Below are positions 9,331 through 17,926 of a stretch of 64,000 nucleotides of DNA, in pieces. The notes under the pieces were generated by a model. The model worked only from the letters and a program-made list of their open reading frames with translations. It was not told where the DNA came from and did not search any database. Both the position numbers and the translations under genes were made by a program. This stretch comes from Affinundibacterium baiyunense (GTDB lineage Bacteria; Pseudomonadota; Gammaproteobacteria; Burkholderiales; Burkholderiaceae_D), in the NCBI RefSeq assembly GCF_018139645.1, contig NZ_JAGSPM010000003.1:1-64000 (forward strand), written 5' to 3'. Positions within the stretch are counted from its first letter, which is position 1. Every line of letters begins with the position of its first letter.

Positions 9331-9918
9331 ATGAAACGTTTTTTGTTAATCGCTCTTCTTGCAACTAGCTTAACTGGCTGCGGCTATAACACTCTGCAAC
9401 AGCAAGATGAAGCAGTGTCAGCTGCATGGTCTGATGTTTTAAATAATTACCAACGTCGTGCAGACTTAGTGCCTAACTTGGTGAATGTGGTGCAAGGCTA
9501 TGCCGATCATGAAAAAGAAGTCTTACTCGGCGTGACGGAAGCACGCTCAAAAATTGGCAGCATACAAATGACACCAGAATTGGCGAAAGATGCTGAAGCT
9601 TTGAAAAAATTTCAAGAAGCACAAGCTGGCATGAGTTCAGCGTTGTCACGCCTGATGATGATTTCTGAAAACTATCCAGCCTTGAAAGCGAACGATAATT
9701 TCCGTGATCTTTCAGCGCAACTGGAAGGTACAGAAAATCGTATTACTGTTGCACGCGATCGCTATATTAAGAGCGTACAGACTTACAACGTTACGGTACG
9801 TTCCTTCCCAAGCAATCTGACTGCAAAAATGTTCGGCATGAATGTGAAGCCGAACTTTACTGTTGAAAATGAAAAAGCAATTTCAAACGCACCAAAAGTC
9901 GATTTCGGTAAGAAATAA
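9331..9918 (+). CDS. lemA: LemA family lipoprotein
   Basis: A 195-residue envelope protein. The ATG at 9331 is chosen because it follows an AGGAGC Shine-Dalgarno motif and opens a proper lipoprotein signal (MKRFLLIALLATSLTGC, lipobox LTGC). The frame is open further upstream but that extension is unlikely to be translated. The body is the LemA helical domain, with QQQDEAVSAAWSDVLNNYQRRADLVPNLV and a C-terminal YNVTVRSFPSNLTAKMFG. LemA proteins commonly pair with TPM-domain proteins, as here. Its stop overlaps the next start (TAATG), implying translational coupling. Confidence 0.95.
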   Translation: MKRFLLIALLATSLTGCGYNTLQQQDEAVSAAWSDVLNNYQRRADLVPNLVNVVQGYADHEKEVLLGVTEARSKIGSIQMTPELAKDAEALKKFQEAQAGMSSALSRLMMISENYPALKANDNFRDLSAQLEGTENRITVARDRYIKSVQTYNVTVRSFPSNLTAKMFGMNVKPNFTVENEKAISNAPKVDFGKK

Positions 9919-10829
9919 TGTTGACGGTGAAGTCTTTCACAAATTTTTGCTTGGCCTTACTGCTTCCGATATTCCTTGTATTCGGGAGTAGTAATGCCAT
10001 TGCAGAGCAAATTCCGGTTCCTAAATTATCAAAGCGCGTTACCGATTTGACGCAAACCCTGACACCTGAACAAATTGAGTTGCTTGCACAAAAATTAGCA
10101 ACGCTTGAAAAAACCAAAGGTAGTCAAATTGCAGTGTTGATCATTCCTAGCACAGGTGAAGAAGGTATAGAACAATTTTCTATCCGTGTTGTTGATGAAT
10201 GGAAGTTGGGGCGTAAAGGCACTGCCGATGGTGTGCTGTTTTTGGTCGCAAAAAATGACAAGCGCCTAAGAATTGAGGTCGGTCGTGGTTTAGAAGGAGC
10301 GCTAACCGATGTGACCAGCGCCCGCATCATCCGAGAATTTGTGCGCCCTGCGTTCAAACAAAATGACTTCTACGGTGGTATCAATATCGGCATCGATAAA
10401 ATTAGTGCTGTGATTGCTGGCGAAGAACTGCCAACACCCGCGCCCAGTCAAGGGCAAACGGCGCATTTTCAAGACAACTTCAACATTTTTGGGTTGCATC
10501 CACTTGTCTGGTTAGGTTTATTAGTTGCCGGATTCATCTTGAGTAAAATTTTTGGTCCGTGGTTAGGACGTGGTGGTTTAGGCCTAGGTAGCGCTGGCGC
10601 TGCCTTATTTGCTGGAACGCCAATCGGAATGGCGATGCTGGCCGGCTTGCTGATGATTATCATCTACAGCTTACTCAGCAGTCGTTTATTCTGGGACATC
10701 GCTGGTGCAGTTTTACAAAGTGGTGCAATCGGTGGCTTTGGCGGCGGTGGAGGTAGTGGCAGCGATAACGATGGTTTCAGCGGCGGTGGTGGTGATTTTG
10801 GCGGCGGTGGTGCCTCGGGAGATTGGTAA
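9918..10829 (+). CDS. TPM domain protein (YgcG family), membrane anchored with Gly-rich tail
   Basis: A 303-residue exported protein. It has a signal peptide (FCLALLLPIFLVFGSSNAIA), a TPM domain at about 38-165 (VTDLTQTLTPEQIELLAQKL, then SRIIREFVRPAF-type C-terminal helices, here ARIIREFVRPAFKQNDFYGG), one or two membrane helices at about 190-260, and a Gly/Ser-rich tail ending GGGGASGDW. This layout is the YgcG/LemA-partner type. Function is unclear; TPM domains have been linked to photosystem repair and phosphatase-like folds elsewhere. It is coupled by 1-nt TAATG overlaps to lemA upstream and to a second TPM gene downstream. Confidence 0.92.
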   Translation: MLTVKSFTNFCLALLLPIFLVFGSSNAIAEQIPVPKLSKRVTDLTQTLTPEQIELLAQKLATLEKTKGSQIAVLIIPSTGEEGIEQFSIRVVDEWKLGRKGTADGVLFLVAKNDKRLRIEVGRGLEGALTDVTSARIIREFVRPAFKQNDFYGGINIGIDKISAVIAGEELPTPAPSQGQTAHFQDNFNIFGLHPLVWLGLLVAGFILSKIFGPWLGRGGLGLGSAGAALFAGTPIGMAMLAGLLMIIIYSLLSSRLFWDIAGAVLQSGAIGGFGGGGGSGSDNDGFSGGGGDFGGGGASGDW

Positions 10830-11341
10830 TGACAAACAAACGAGTATGGCAAAATTTGCGCGCGCAACTAAGCCCCAATCCCTATCGTCAGTATTTTAAT
10901 GATGCTAATCGCCGACGTCTCAGCCAAGAAATTGTCAAGGCTGAACAAGGTCATCGAGGTGAAATCAGATTAGTGGTTGAATCACAACTCGCTCTATCCC
11001 TTGTACGCGCTGGTACAACGGCACGTGATCGGGCGATTCATTGGTTCTCGGATCTACACGTTTGGGATACGGAAGAAAATAGCGGCATTCTTATCTACAT
11101 TTTGTTAGCCGAACGAAAGATAGAAATCGTCGCTGACCGTGGCATCAACCAATTAGTCGACCAAAACGAGTGGAATACAATCTGCGAACAACTTCAATCT
11201 GAGCTTGCAGCTGCGCATGTGATCGAGGGCTTAAGCCAAGCCTTAAGCTCATGCGCGCAATTGTTGCGTCAATATTTCCCAATCGCCTCAGATGCGGAAA
11301 ACCCTGACGAACTCAGTAATGAACTGATTTTTATCCCATAA
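10829..11341 (+). CDS. Soluble TPM domain protein
   Basis: A 170-residue protein with no signal peptide or membrane helix, starting at the ATG that overlaps the previous stop (TAATG). It carries a shorter TPM domain: an N-terminal helix region with NDANRRRLSQEIVKAEQGHRGEIRLVVE, then SGILIYILLAERKIEIVADRGINQ and a WNTICEQLQSEL helix. This is the third gene of the lemA-TPM-TPM operon, an arrangement seen in Betaproteobacteria. Its product would be cytoplasmic or peripherally associated, unlike its exported partners. A strong terminator follows. Confidence 0.88.
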   Translation: MTNKRVWQNLRAQLSPNPYRQYFNDANRRRLSQEIVKAEQGHRGEIRLVVESQLALSLVRAGTTARDRAIHWFSDLHVWDTEENSGILIYILLAERKIEIVADRGINQLVDQNEWNTICEQLQSELAAAHVIEGLSQALSSCAQLLRQYFPIASDAENPDELSNELIFIP

Positions 11342-11362
11342 ATTTTCTTCAAACTATTTTCA

Positions 11363-11397
11363 AGCTGGCAGAGTGATTTCGCTCTGCCAGCTTTTTT
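11363..11397 (+). terminator. Rho-independent terminator of the lemA-TPM operon
   Basis: AGCTGGCAGAG (11363-11373) and CTCTGCCAGCT (11382-11392) form a perfect 11-bp stem with an 8-nt loop, followed by a T6 run. Confidence 0.92.
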
Positions 11398-11625
11398 ATA
11401 TTAAATCGTACACAGCCACTTCATACTCTCCCCCGCCATTGTGCATATTGACCACGCTTATGCTGGTTTTCGCAATCTAATAGCGCTTGATAACGCTTGA
11501 TGGCGTCACAGCATGCTAAAGTGCATTTCTGTTTTATTTCTTCTTCTGACTATGCATCAATGTCTAGCGCCCATATCGTGCTATTCAATGCTTCCCGTCT
11601 TGCTTACTCATAAAGGACATTTTCT

Positions 11626-13749
11626 ATGAAACGCATCAAAACAATTATTGCATCAAGCCTCATGCTGCTTTACGCCACTAGCGCATTTGCTGATACACAA
11701 ACGACGAAGTATTTAATCTTTGTCGAAAACGGTAAACAAGCAGGCGAACAAATTGTGCAACGAGATGATCAAGGTTTAACCAAGGTGCGATTCATCTTTA
11801 AAGATAATGGTCGTGGCCCAGAACTAAATGAAGAATTTCGACTAGGTGCGGATGGCCTACCAAAAGAATATAAGGTCACCGGAAATTCTACTTTCGGTGC
11901 CGTTGTCAACGAAAGTTACCAACGCGTTGGCGATCAAGCCGAATGGAAATCCACCTCTGAACAAGGCAAACAAAGTGTTAAGGGCTCTGCCCTTTACATT
12001 CCACTCAATAGTTCATTTGCGATAGGTTCGCTATCGATCACCGCACTCGAAAAATCAGCCGACAAACACTTAGCCTTGCTACCTTCCGGCACGCTCTCGC
12101 AAAGCAAAATTGGTGAATTGGAAGTCCGCAATGGCGACAAAAAACAAACCGTGCAATTGTTAGCGCAAACTGGCATCGGCTTGTCGCCAAGTTTTGTGTG
12201 GGCAACCACTGGTGCTGATCCACGTTTATTCGCGGTTGTCATTCCAGGCTATATGAAAATGGTCGAAGAAGGTTGGCAAGCCAACGGCGAAGCGATGGCG
12301 AACTTTCAGAAAGCCGCAGAAAGCAAAGTCCTACTTGAGCGCGCCAAGACACTGCAACACCCCCTTCCCGGCTTAACTGTGATTCGTAATGCGCGCATTT
12401 TTGATAGCGACAAAGCGCAACTCAAAGCGACATCGGATGTGTATGTATTGCGCGGACGTATCACCGCAATCTTGCCGGCAGGCTCACCTGTACGCGGTGC
12501 TGTTGCCGAGATTGACGCGCAAGGAAAAATTTTATTGCCAGGCTTATTTGATATGCATGGTCATGTCGGGCGCTGGGATGGCGGTCTCAACATTGCTGCC
12601 GGAGTCACTAGTGTGCGTGACATGGGCAATGATAATGCACAGATGCAATTGCTGTTAAACGAAATTGGCAAAGGTGATTTGTTAGGCCCACAAATTGTTC
12701 CAGCCGGATTTTTAGAGGGAGAAAGTCCCTATTCAGCGAATAATGGTTTCGTCATTAAGAATTTAGCCGAGGCGAAGAATGCGATTGATTGGTATGCACA
12801 GCATGGCTATCCACAACTCAAAATCTATAACTCATTTCCAAAAGAAATTCTAAAAGAAACCGTCGCCTACGCACACACCCGTGGCTTACGCGTTTCTGGT
12901 CATATTCCAGTTGGCTTACGTGCTTTTGAAGCTCTCGACGCTGGCTATGACGAAATTCAGCATATCAACCAAGTAATGCTGAATTTTTTAGCGACGCCAA
13001 AAACCGATACACGTACCTTAGATCGATTTATCTTGCCATCTGAAAAAACGGTGGATATCGACTTTAATTCAAAACCTGTAAAAGACTTTATAGCACGCTT
13101 AAAAGCCAAGCAAATCGCCATCGATCCAACTTTGGCGACCTTCTCATTTTTACGACAAAAGGATGGTACGATCAATCAGCCCTTCGCCGCAATCGCTGAC
13201 CACATGCCACCGGATGTACGTCGTGGCTTTTCAGTTGGCACAATGAAAATCGCGGATGATGCGACCCATCAACGCTACGAAAAATCGTACGCAAAAATGA
13301 TCGATTTCGTTGGTCGTTTGTACAAGGCCGGCGTACCAATTGTTGCGGGCACCGACGAACTGACCGGCTTCACGCTACATTCTGAACTCGCGCTATTAGT
13401 CAAAGCAGGCTTGAGTCCAGCGCAAGCATTACAAGTGGCAACGCGCAATGGCGCAATTTATACGCGTACACAAAACGAACGTGGCTCAATCAGTGTAGGC
13501 AAACTAGCTGACTTGGTGCTGGTCGATGGTGATCCAACCAAGAACATCGAAGATATTCGTAAGATCTCTGCTGTGATCACACGCGGCTATTTAATGTATC
13601 CACGTGAAATTCATCAAAGCATGGGCATCAAACCCTTCGTCGATCAACAGCCTACATTAAAGCAACTACAAGCTGTGTCTGCTTCGAATCCGATTGGAAT
13701 GAATGAGGGTGCGATGCAGCGTTTCTTCGGCGCTGCAAAACACGATTAA
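11626..13749 (+). CDS. Secreted amidohydrolase family protein with N-terminal accessory domain
   Basis: A 707-residue exported metal-dependent hydrolase. After a signal peptide (SLMLLYATSAFA) comes an all-beta accessory region of about 230 residues, then an amidohydrolase domain from about 250. Metal-site residues are all present: FDMHGH (about 307-312), the lysine in LKIYNSFPK, RVSGHIP, EIQHIN and AGTDELTGF. The C-terminal GSISVGKLADLVLVDGDP is typical of the imidazolonepropionase/prolidase-like subgroup. Substrate could be a dipeptide, a cyclic imide or similar; this cannot be decided. No SD-like motif stands out beyond AAAGGA about 10 nt upstream of the start. Confidence 0.9.
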   Translation: MKRIKTIIASSLMLLYATSAFADTQTTKYLIFVENGKQAGEQIVQRDDQGLTKVRFIFKDNGRGPELNEEFRLGADGLPKEYKVTGNSTFGAVVNESYQRVGDQAEWKSTSEQGKQSVKGSALYIPLNSSFAIGSLSITALEKSADKHLALLPSGTLSQSKIGELEVRNGDKKQTVQLLAQTGIGLSPSFVWATTGADPRLFAVVIPGYMKMVEEGWQANGEAMANFQKAAESKVLLERAKTLQHPLPGLTVIRNARIFDSDKAQLKATSDVYVLRGRITAILPAGSPVRGAVAEIDAQGKILLPGLFDMHGHVGRWDGGLNIAAGVTSVRDMGNDNAQMQLLLNEIGKGDLLGPQIVPAGFLEGESPYSANNGFVIKNLAEAKNAIDWYAQHGYPQLKIYNSFPKEILKETVAYAHTRGLRVSGHIPVGLRAFEALDAGYDEIQHINQVMLNFLATPKTDTRTLDRFILPSEKTVDIDFNSKPVKDFIARLKAKQIAIDPTLATFSFLRQKDGTINQPFAAIADHMPPDVRRGFSVGTMKIADDATHQRYEKSYAKMIDFVGRLYKAGVPIVAGTDELTGFTLHSELALLVKAGLSPAQALQVATRNGAIYTRTQNERGSISVGKLADLVLVDGDPTKNIEDIRKISAVITRGYLMYPREIHQSMGIKPFVDQQPTLKQLQAVSASNPIGMNEGAMQRFFGAAKHD

Positions 13750-13756
13750 AGCTGAA

Positions 13757-13793
13757 CCCGCTGGAATTTTTTTGATACACAGATTCCAGCGGG
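13757..13793 (+). terminator. Stem-loop after the amidohydrolase gene
   Basis: CCCGCTGGAAT (13757-13767) pairs with ATTCCAGCGGG (13783-13793). The T-run lies in the loop rather than after the stem, so termination efficiency is uncertain. Confidence 0.55.
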
Positions 13794-14064
13794 GATCATT
13801 TAAGAGAACAAAAGCTCGAGACGAGAATTCAAAAAATCGAAAGTAGATGTTGAGAAATTTTGATAAAAAATTTTGACAAATTTCATCGATCGAGATCGAC
13901 TCACAATTATCAACTCGCAAGCTCCAATTATTCGTGCGCTTAACTTATGTACATGCTTCAAACTTTAAGCTTGTACATTCACCGCCCGTCGATTAAGATG
14001 GCGCCCGATTTACATGATGCGATGCTAATACCGCTTTTCACTCCTTCGTTTTCGGAAAACCTCT
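13794..14064. other. Intergenic region before the DUF2322 gene
   Basis: About 270 bp beyond the stem-loop, AT-rich, with several AAATTT-type words and no gene or convincing promoter that I can defend. Confidence 0.5.
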
Positions 14065-14388
14065 ATGCAATTTAGCGAAATTTTATCCAGTCTACCCAGC
14101 ATTGATCATCTTCAAGCAATCGAACTTTATACCAATGATCAACTCGTGGCGCGCATTGAGAACAAACCCGGCTCTGCGGGTAGTGTGCGCGTGTATCACG
14201 CGTTATTTGCGGAGTTTGGCGCAATTGATGTCGCTGCAGCAAACAAAGGTTTGGCGATGTATGCAGAACACACTGCTGATGCGCTTGCGTTTCCAGGCAA
14301 ACATCCAAACATCGACCGATTATTCGACTTAGTGAATAACAAAGATACGGCATGCAATAGCTATCGCGTACAACTGATCAGCAAATAA
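14065..14388 (+). CDS. DUF2322 family protein
   Basis: A 107-residue cytoplasmic protein. The opening MQFSEILSSLPSIDHLQAIELY and the central ENKPGSAGSVRVYHALFAEFG match DUF2322, a small family of Proteobacteria without known function. The full family length is present. It is monocistronic and converges on the HD-GYP gene 45 bp downstream. Confidence 0.78.
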   Translation: MQFSEILSSLPSIDHLQAIELYTNDQLVARIENKPGSAGSVRVYHALFAEFGAIDVAAANKGLAMYAEHTADALAFPGKHPNIDRLFDLVNNKDTACNSYRVQLISK

Positions 14389-14433
14389 GCAAACAAAAAG
14401 AATCGGCGCGAATGATCGATGCAGTGAGTGTCA

Positions 14434-15828
14434 TCACTGAGTTGCTTCCATTTTGTCCAATTTCGCAATCGCTAGTTTCAAAGCTTCAAAACAACGCTCG
14501 TCGATGGCGGTATGCAAATTCTCTGCCATGATTTCCAACGTTTTCGGAATCGGTGTAGCGCCGCGATAAGGGCGCTCAGCAGTAATCGCGTCAAAAATAT
14601 CCGCTGTCGTAATGATTCTGGTTTCTAGACTAATCTCCTCAGCCTTCAAGCCTCGTGGATAACCAGTGCCATCTAGTTTTTCATGATGCGCGGCCGAGAC
14701 TTTGGCTAATTCAGAAAATGCCGATATACGCGATAAAATTGTTTCCGTATAACTGGCATGCAATTTCACTTCATCCCATTCCGAGATATCCAATTTCCCT
14801 GCCTTATCCAATACGCTGTTGCTAACACCGAGTTTTCCGACATCATGCAACAAGGCACCGCGCTTCAACCACCTTCTGCGTTGTGGGCTAAGTTGCAAAG
14901 CCTCAGCAATCAAGTCGGTATATAAAGCGACTCTAGCGCTGTGACCACTGGTATAAGGGCTTTTCGAGTCCACCACTTGTCCAAACGCTGCAGCAATGTC
15001 GTCGAGATAATCTTCATCTAAAGGTACTTCGTACGAATGCGGTTCAAGCGCAAGCACCCGAAGATGAATATCATCCGCACGTAAAGCGAGCCAAAAATCC
15101 TCGCTCTCAGCAACGCGTTCAAACGCATCGACCAACAATGGATCAAACCAGACACCAGAACGTTCGCGAATCTCTTTTAATGCGGCTTCAGCACCATCCG
15201 CAATTTGAAACACATCAATCACTTGGGCAAGCAAAGCGATGCGAGAAAACATCGGTATGGTGTCGGCTTTTAATCCTTCTGGGCGCCCTTGCCCATTGAA
15301 ATGCTCATCAAGGCTGTAAATTCCTTGCGCCACGTCTTCTGAAAAACGCAATAGTCGCGCAATCTCTGCACCACGTTGACATCGCGTGGCGATCAACTCC
15401 TGTGCAATATTACGACCATCACGCAAGATTGTTAACACGCTACGAAAACGCTCAGCCAAGCCCGCTTTTAAACCCGTATGTTTGAGAACAAAATGTAAAA
15501 CCTGCGGTAAGCTGTCGCCGACGGTTTTGAAATCGCGCTTAAATTGCAAATCATCGGTCAAATACAACTCGCAAATGCGCGCTGCATTGCTGCTACAACC
15601 GAGATCCTTCAAGAGTAAGGTGTAATACAAATTCCACAGCTGATCTTCTGGCAAATGCATCTCGCGACCGATATGCATGCCAATCCAACAGCAACGTATG
15701 CAGTGCCCTTCGGGTTGCCCCTCAGTGATATCGAGCGCATGACTTAGAGCGCTGATCAATTCAGATAACTTTAACCCAGGCACGGTCGGTGTAGCGACAC
15801 TGTCCTGATTCATTATGATTTGCGACAT
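14434..15828 (-). CDS. Tandem HD-GYP protein: degenerate N-terminal and intact C-terminal domain
   Basis: A 464-residue cytoplasmic protein with two HD-GYP-like halves. The C-terminal half keeps the catalytic signature: HSARV (296-300), LLHDVGKLG (HD 328-329) and HHEKLDGTGYPRG (381-393), as expected for a cyclic di-GMP phosphodiesterase. The N-terminal half has the same skeleton but eroded residues: HCIRC (42-46), KDLG in place of HDxGK (74-77) and DEHFNGQGRPEG (174-185) in place of HHExxDGxGYP. The N-terminal copy probably serves as a regulatory or dimerisation domain. A GGGGATA motif precedes the start. It has no receiver domain or operon partner. Confidence 0.9.
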   Translation of the reverse strand: MSQIIMNQDSVATPTVPGLKLSELISALSHALDITEGQPEGHCIRCCWIGMHIGREMHLPEDQLWNLYYTLLLKDLGCSSNAARICELYLTDDLQFKRDFKTVGDSLPQVLHFVLKHTGLKAGLAERFRSVLTILRDGRNIAQELIATRCQRGAEIARLLRFSEDVAQGIYSLDEHFNGQGRPEGLKADTIPMFSRIALLAQVIDVFQIADGAEAALKEIRERSGVWFDPLLVDAFERVAESEDFWLALRADDIHLRVLALEPHSYEVPLDEDYLDDIAAAFGQVVDSKSPYTSGHSARVALYTDLIAEALQLSPQRRRWLKRGALLHDVGKLGVSNSVLDKAGKLDISEWDEVKLHASYTETILSRISAFSELAKVSAAHHEKLDGTGYPRGLKAEEISLETRIITTADIFDAITAERPYRGATPIPKTLEIMAENLHTAIDERCFEALKLAIAKLDKMEATQ

Positions 15829-16000
15829 GTGGTATCCCCTTGCGCGATCATTGACTCGATTATCGAATCTAGCAAAGCAAAGAATACATCAAAGTATAAA
15901 ATTTTGCCGAGAAGAAACCCTAACCGTCTGCAAGTTCTTCTGCACTATCCTCGGCAAAATTATCAACAAGATAGAACAAGTAAATTTGCTAAATTTACTT

Positions 16001-17638
16001 CTATTTACCAATCGCAAACAAAATTGCATTGTTGATCGCGTACACTTTTCCATCAGCACCCACAGCGGTCGGGGTGTAAGACTCACCTAGTCCGCTCGTC
16101 AAGCGTATCTTTTCGCTCAAAGCATTGGTACTTAGATCCCAACGATACAGATAACCATCCTCGCTATTAACAATCACTGATTTGGTAAATGGATCGACAG
16201 CGGCGGTATTAATGCACCATTCAATAAAGCCACCTGGTACATTTGGATCTGGTGTAGGGGCTAGCATGGTGATCACTTCTTTCATGACTTTAACGTTAGC
16301 AAACTCATCATCCTGCGAAGTATGCGGATCAATAATTGCTATTTCATTCATCCCATTTCCAGAACCTGCGCGTTCGTAATTGTTATATTTCACCATCAAC
16401 AAATAAGACGAACTTCCTTTGTAACTGGGAACCAAATTTGCCGGCACAATGGATGGCGTATCATCCCAACCAAAAGAACCAGGCAATTTCGTTTGCGACA
16501 AATCGGCATTGAAGTGCAACAGCCAACCACGTGCATTGTGTGAACCATACGTCTTTTCTAAGACACCAATATAAACATCGCCATCGGGTCCCACCAGCGG
16601 CGATGCTGTACTGTCGTCAGAGATATTGGCAGCCCCATTCTCATTGGGGTCAATTAACTGTACTTTTGACTTTAATGCCAAGCTCGATGCGTCAAGCGCT
16701 AACAAATAGCCTGTTTGACGCACCCCGGTAGCAATATTATCGTTAGCTACAACATACAAAGTTTTTTGGTCTTTTGATACTGCAAATGCACTATTGGTTG
16801 CTGGTTTCGCTACTCCAGTTCCGGGAGCTAATTGAGCGACACTGACCCAGCTAGCCTTGCCATCTGCAGCAATCCGCGCAACCCCACTGCTTAAGCCAGC
16901 CGGATTACCCGCCGTCGCAATAAAGCCAAAATAAACATTGTTTTGCGCATCGATGGTGATGGGGGTGTTAATCATTACCGCTTTATCCATCGCGGCTTTA
17001 TTGGCGTTATAAACTGCCTCGCCATAAAACACTGCCACCTTCAAGGTACCGCTAATCGCATCAGCATCCTCACGGTAAAACACTTTGCCACCAGCACCCG
17101 GTGCATACACACGATTATTTGCCGCCAGACTAAGGTTGTACGCTGGCGTCCAACGATGCGGAGGCATAATGTAATCCGTATTTTCTGACCACAGTACTTT
17201 GCCATCATTTCCATTACGCGCCTCGAAGCGATACATTAAATCTGCCTCTGACTTCACGGGCAAGATCACGGTGTTTTTTGCAGTGATGACGGGTGATCCA
17301 TAGTGGACCAGCAAATAGCCTTGTGTCGAATACTTGGGAGCAAGGTCAACCGGTGTCTGCCACACAATACGTGAAAAAGCTTGCGTCGCCACCGCAGACA
17401 AACCGTCGTGTTGCGCATTGCCGCCATGACTTAACCATGGCGGACCAACTGGATTAGGATTGGTCGTACCGGTTCCATTACCATTGCCGGGCACCGAAGT
17501 TACCGCATTACCGCCACCAGAGCCTCCACATGCCGCAACTATTGATGCGACCGCAAGCGTTGAAGCGAGGGTTAAGCCGACCCTTTGTTTAGACCGATAC
17601 CACGCATTTTTTACAGGTGCTATTTTAGATCTTGTCAT
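16001..17638 (-). CDS. PQQ-like beta-propeller lipoprotein
   Basis: A 545-residue lipoprotein with a long basic N-region and lipobox (LAVASIVAAC, Cys about 37), followed by a Gly/Asn/Pro linker. The body shows repeated outer-strand motifs of a PQQ-type eight-bladed propeller: GNDGKVLWSEN, AADGKASWVS, GPDGDVYIGV, GADGKVYAINN. No PQQ or calcium ligand set of a quinoprotein dehydrogenase can be assigned, so it may be a non-catalytic propeller. It is divergent from the hydrazine-synthase-alpha-like lipoprotein across about 290 bp, suggesting possible co-regulation. Confidence 0.8.
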   Translation of the reverse strand: MTRSKIAPVKNAWYRSKQRVGLTLASTLAVASIVAACGGSGGGNAVTSVPGNGNGTGTTNPNPVGPPWLSHGGNAQHDGLSAVATQAFSRIVWQTPVDLAPKYSTQGYLLVHYGSPVITAKNTVILPVKSEADLMYRFEARNGNDGKVLWSENTDYIMPPHRWTPAYNLSLAANNRVYAPGAGGKVFYREDADAISGTLKVAVFYGEAVYNANKAAMDKAVMINTPITIDAQNNVYFGFIATAGNPAGLSSGVARIAADGKASWVSVAQLAPGTGVAKPATNSAFAVSKDQKTLYVVANDNIATGVRQTGYLLALDASSLALKSKVQLIDPNENGAANISDDSTASPLVGPDGDVYIGVLEKTYGSHNARGWLLHFNADLSQTKLPGSFGWDDTPSIVPANLVPSYKGSSSYLLMVKYNNYERAGSGNGMNEIAIIDPHTSQDDEFANVKVMKEVITMLAPTPDPNVPGGFIEWCINTAAVDPFTKSVIVNSEDGYLYRWDLSTNALSEKIRLTSGLGESYTPTAVGADGKVYAINNAILFAIGK

Positions 17639-17926
17639 TTTCTGTCTCGTCTTTTATTCGTGTGAACCCACTTATTAACGCGTTCTTTCTGGGGTTAATT
17701 TGGGCATTAATTTACACTTCACCCGCACAACTTTGGATGATGGCGATAAAAATTTTACCGCTTTGCATATTAAGATTAATAAGATTGGCGCAGTTTGTGA
17801 AAAAACTCAAGTAAGATTTCACCAATTAGCCATCTCAACATCTCACCAACATTGAACTTATTAAATAAGTATTCAACGCAAACAAACATCAATTTTTTGT
17901 AGCGGCTTTTTACATTGATCACCTAT

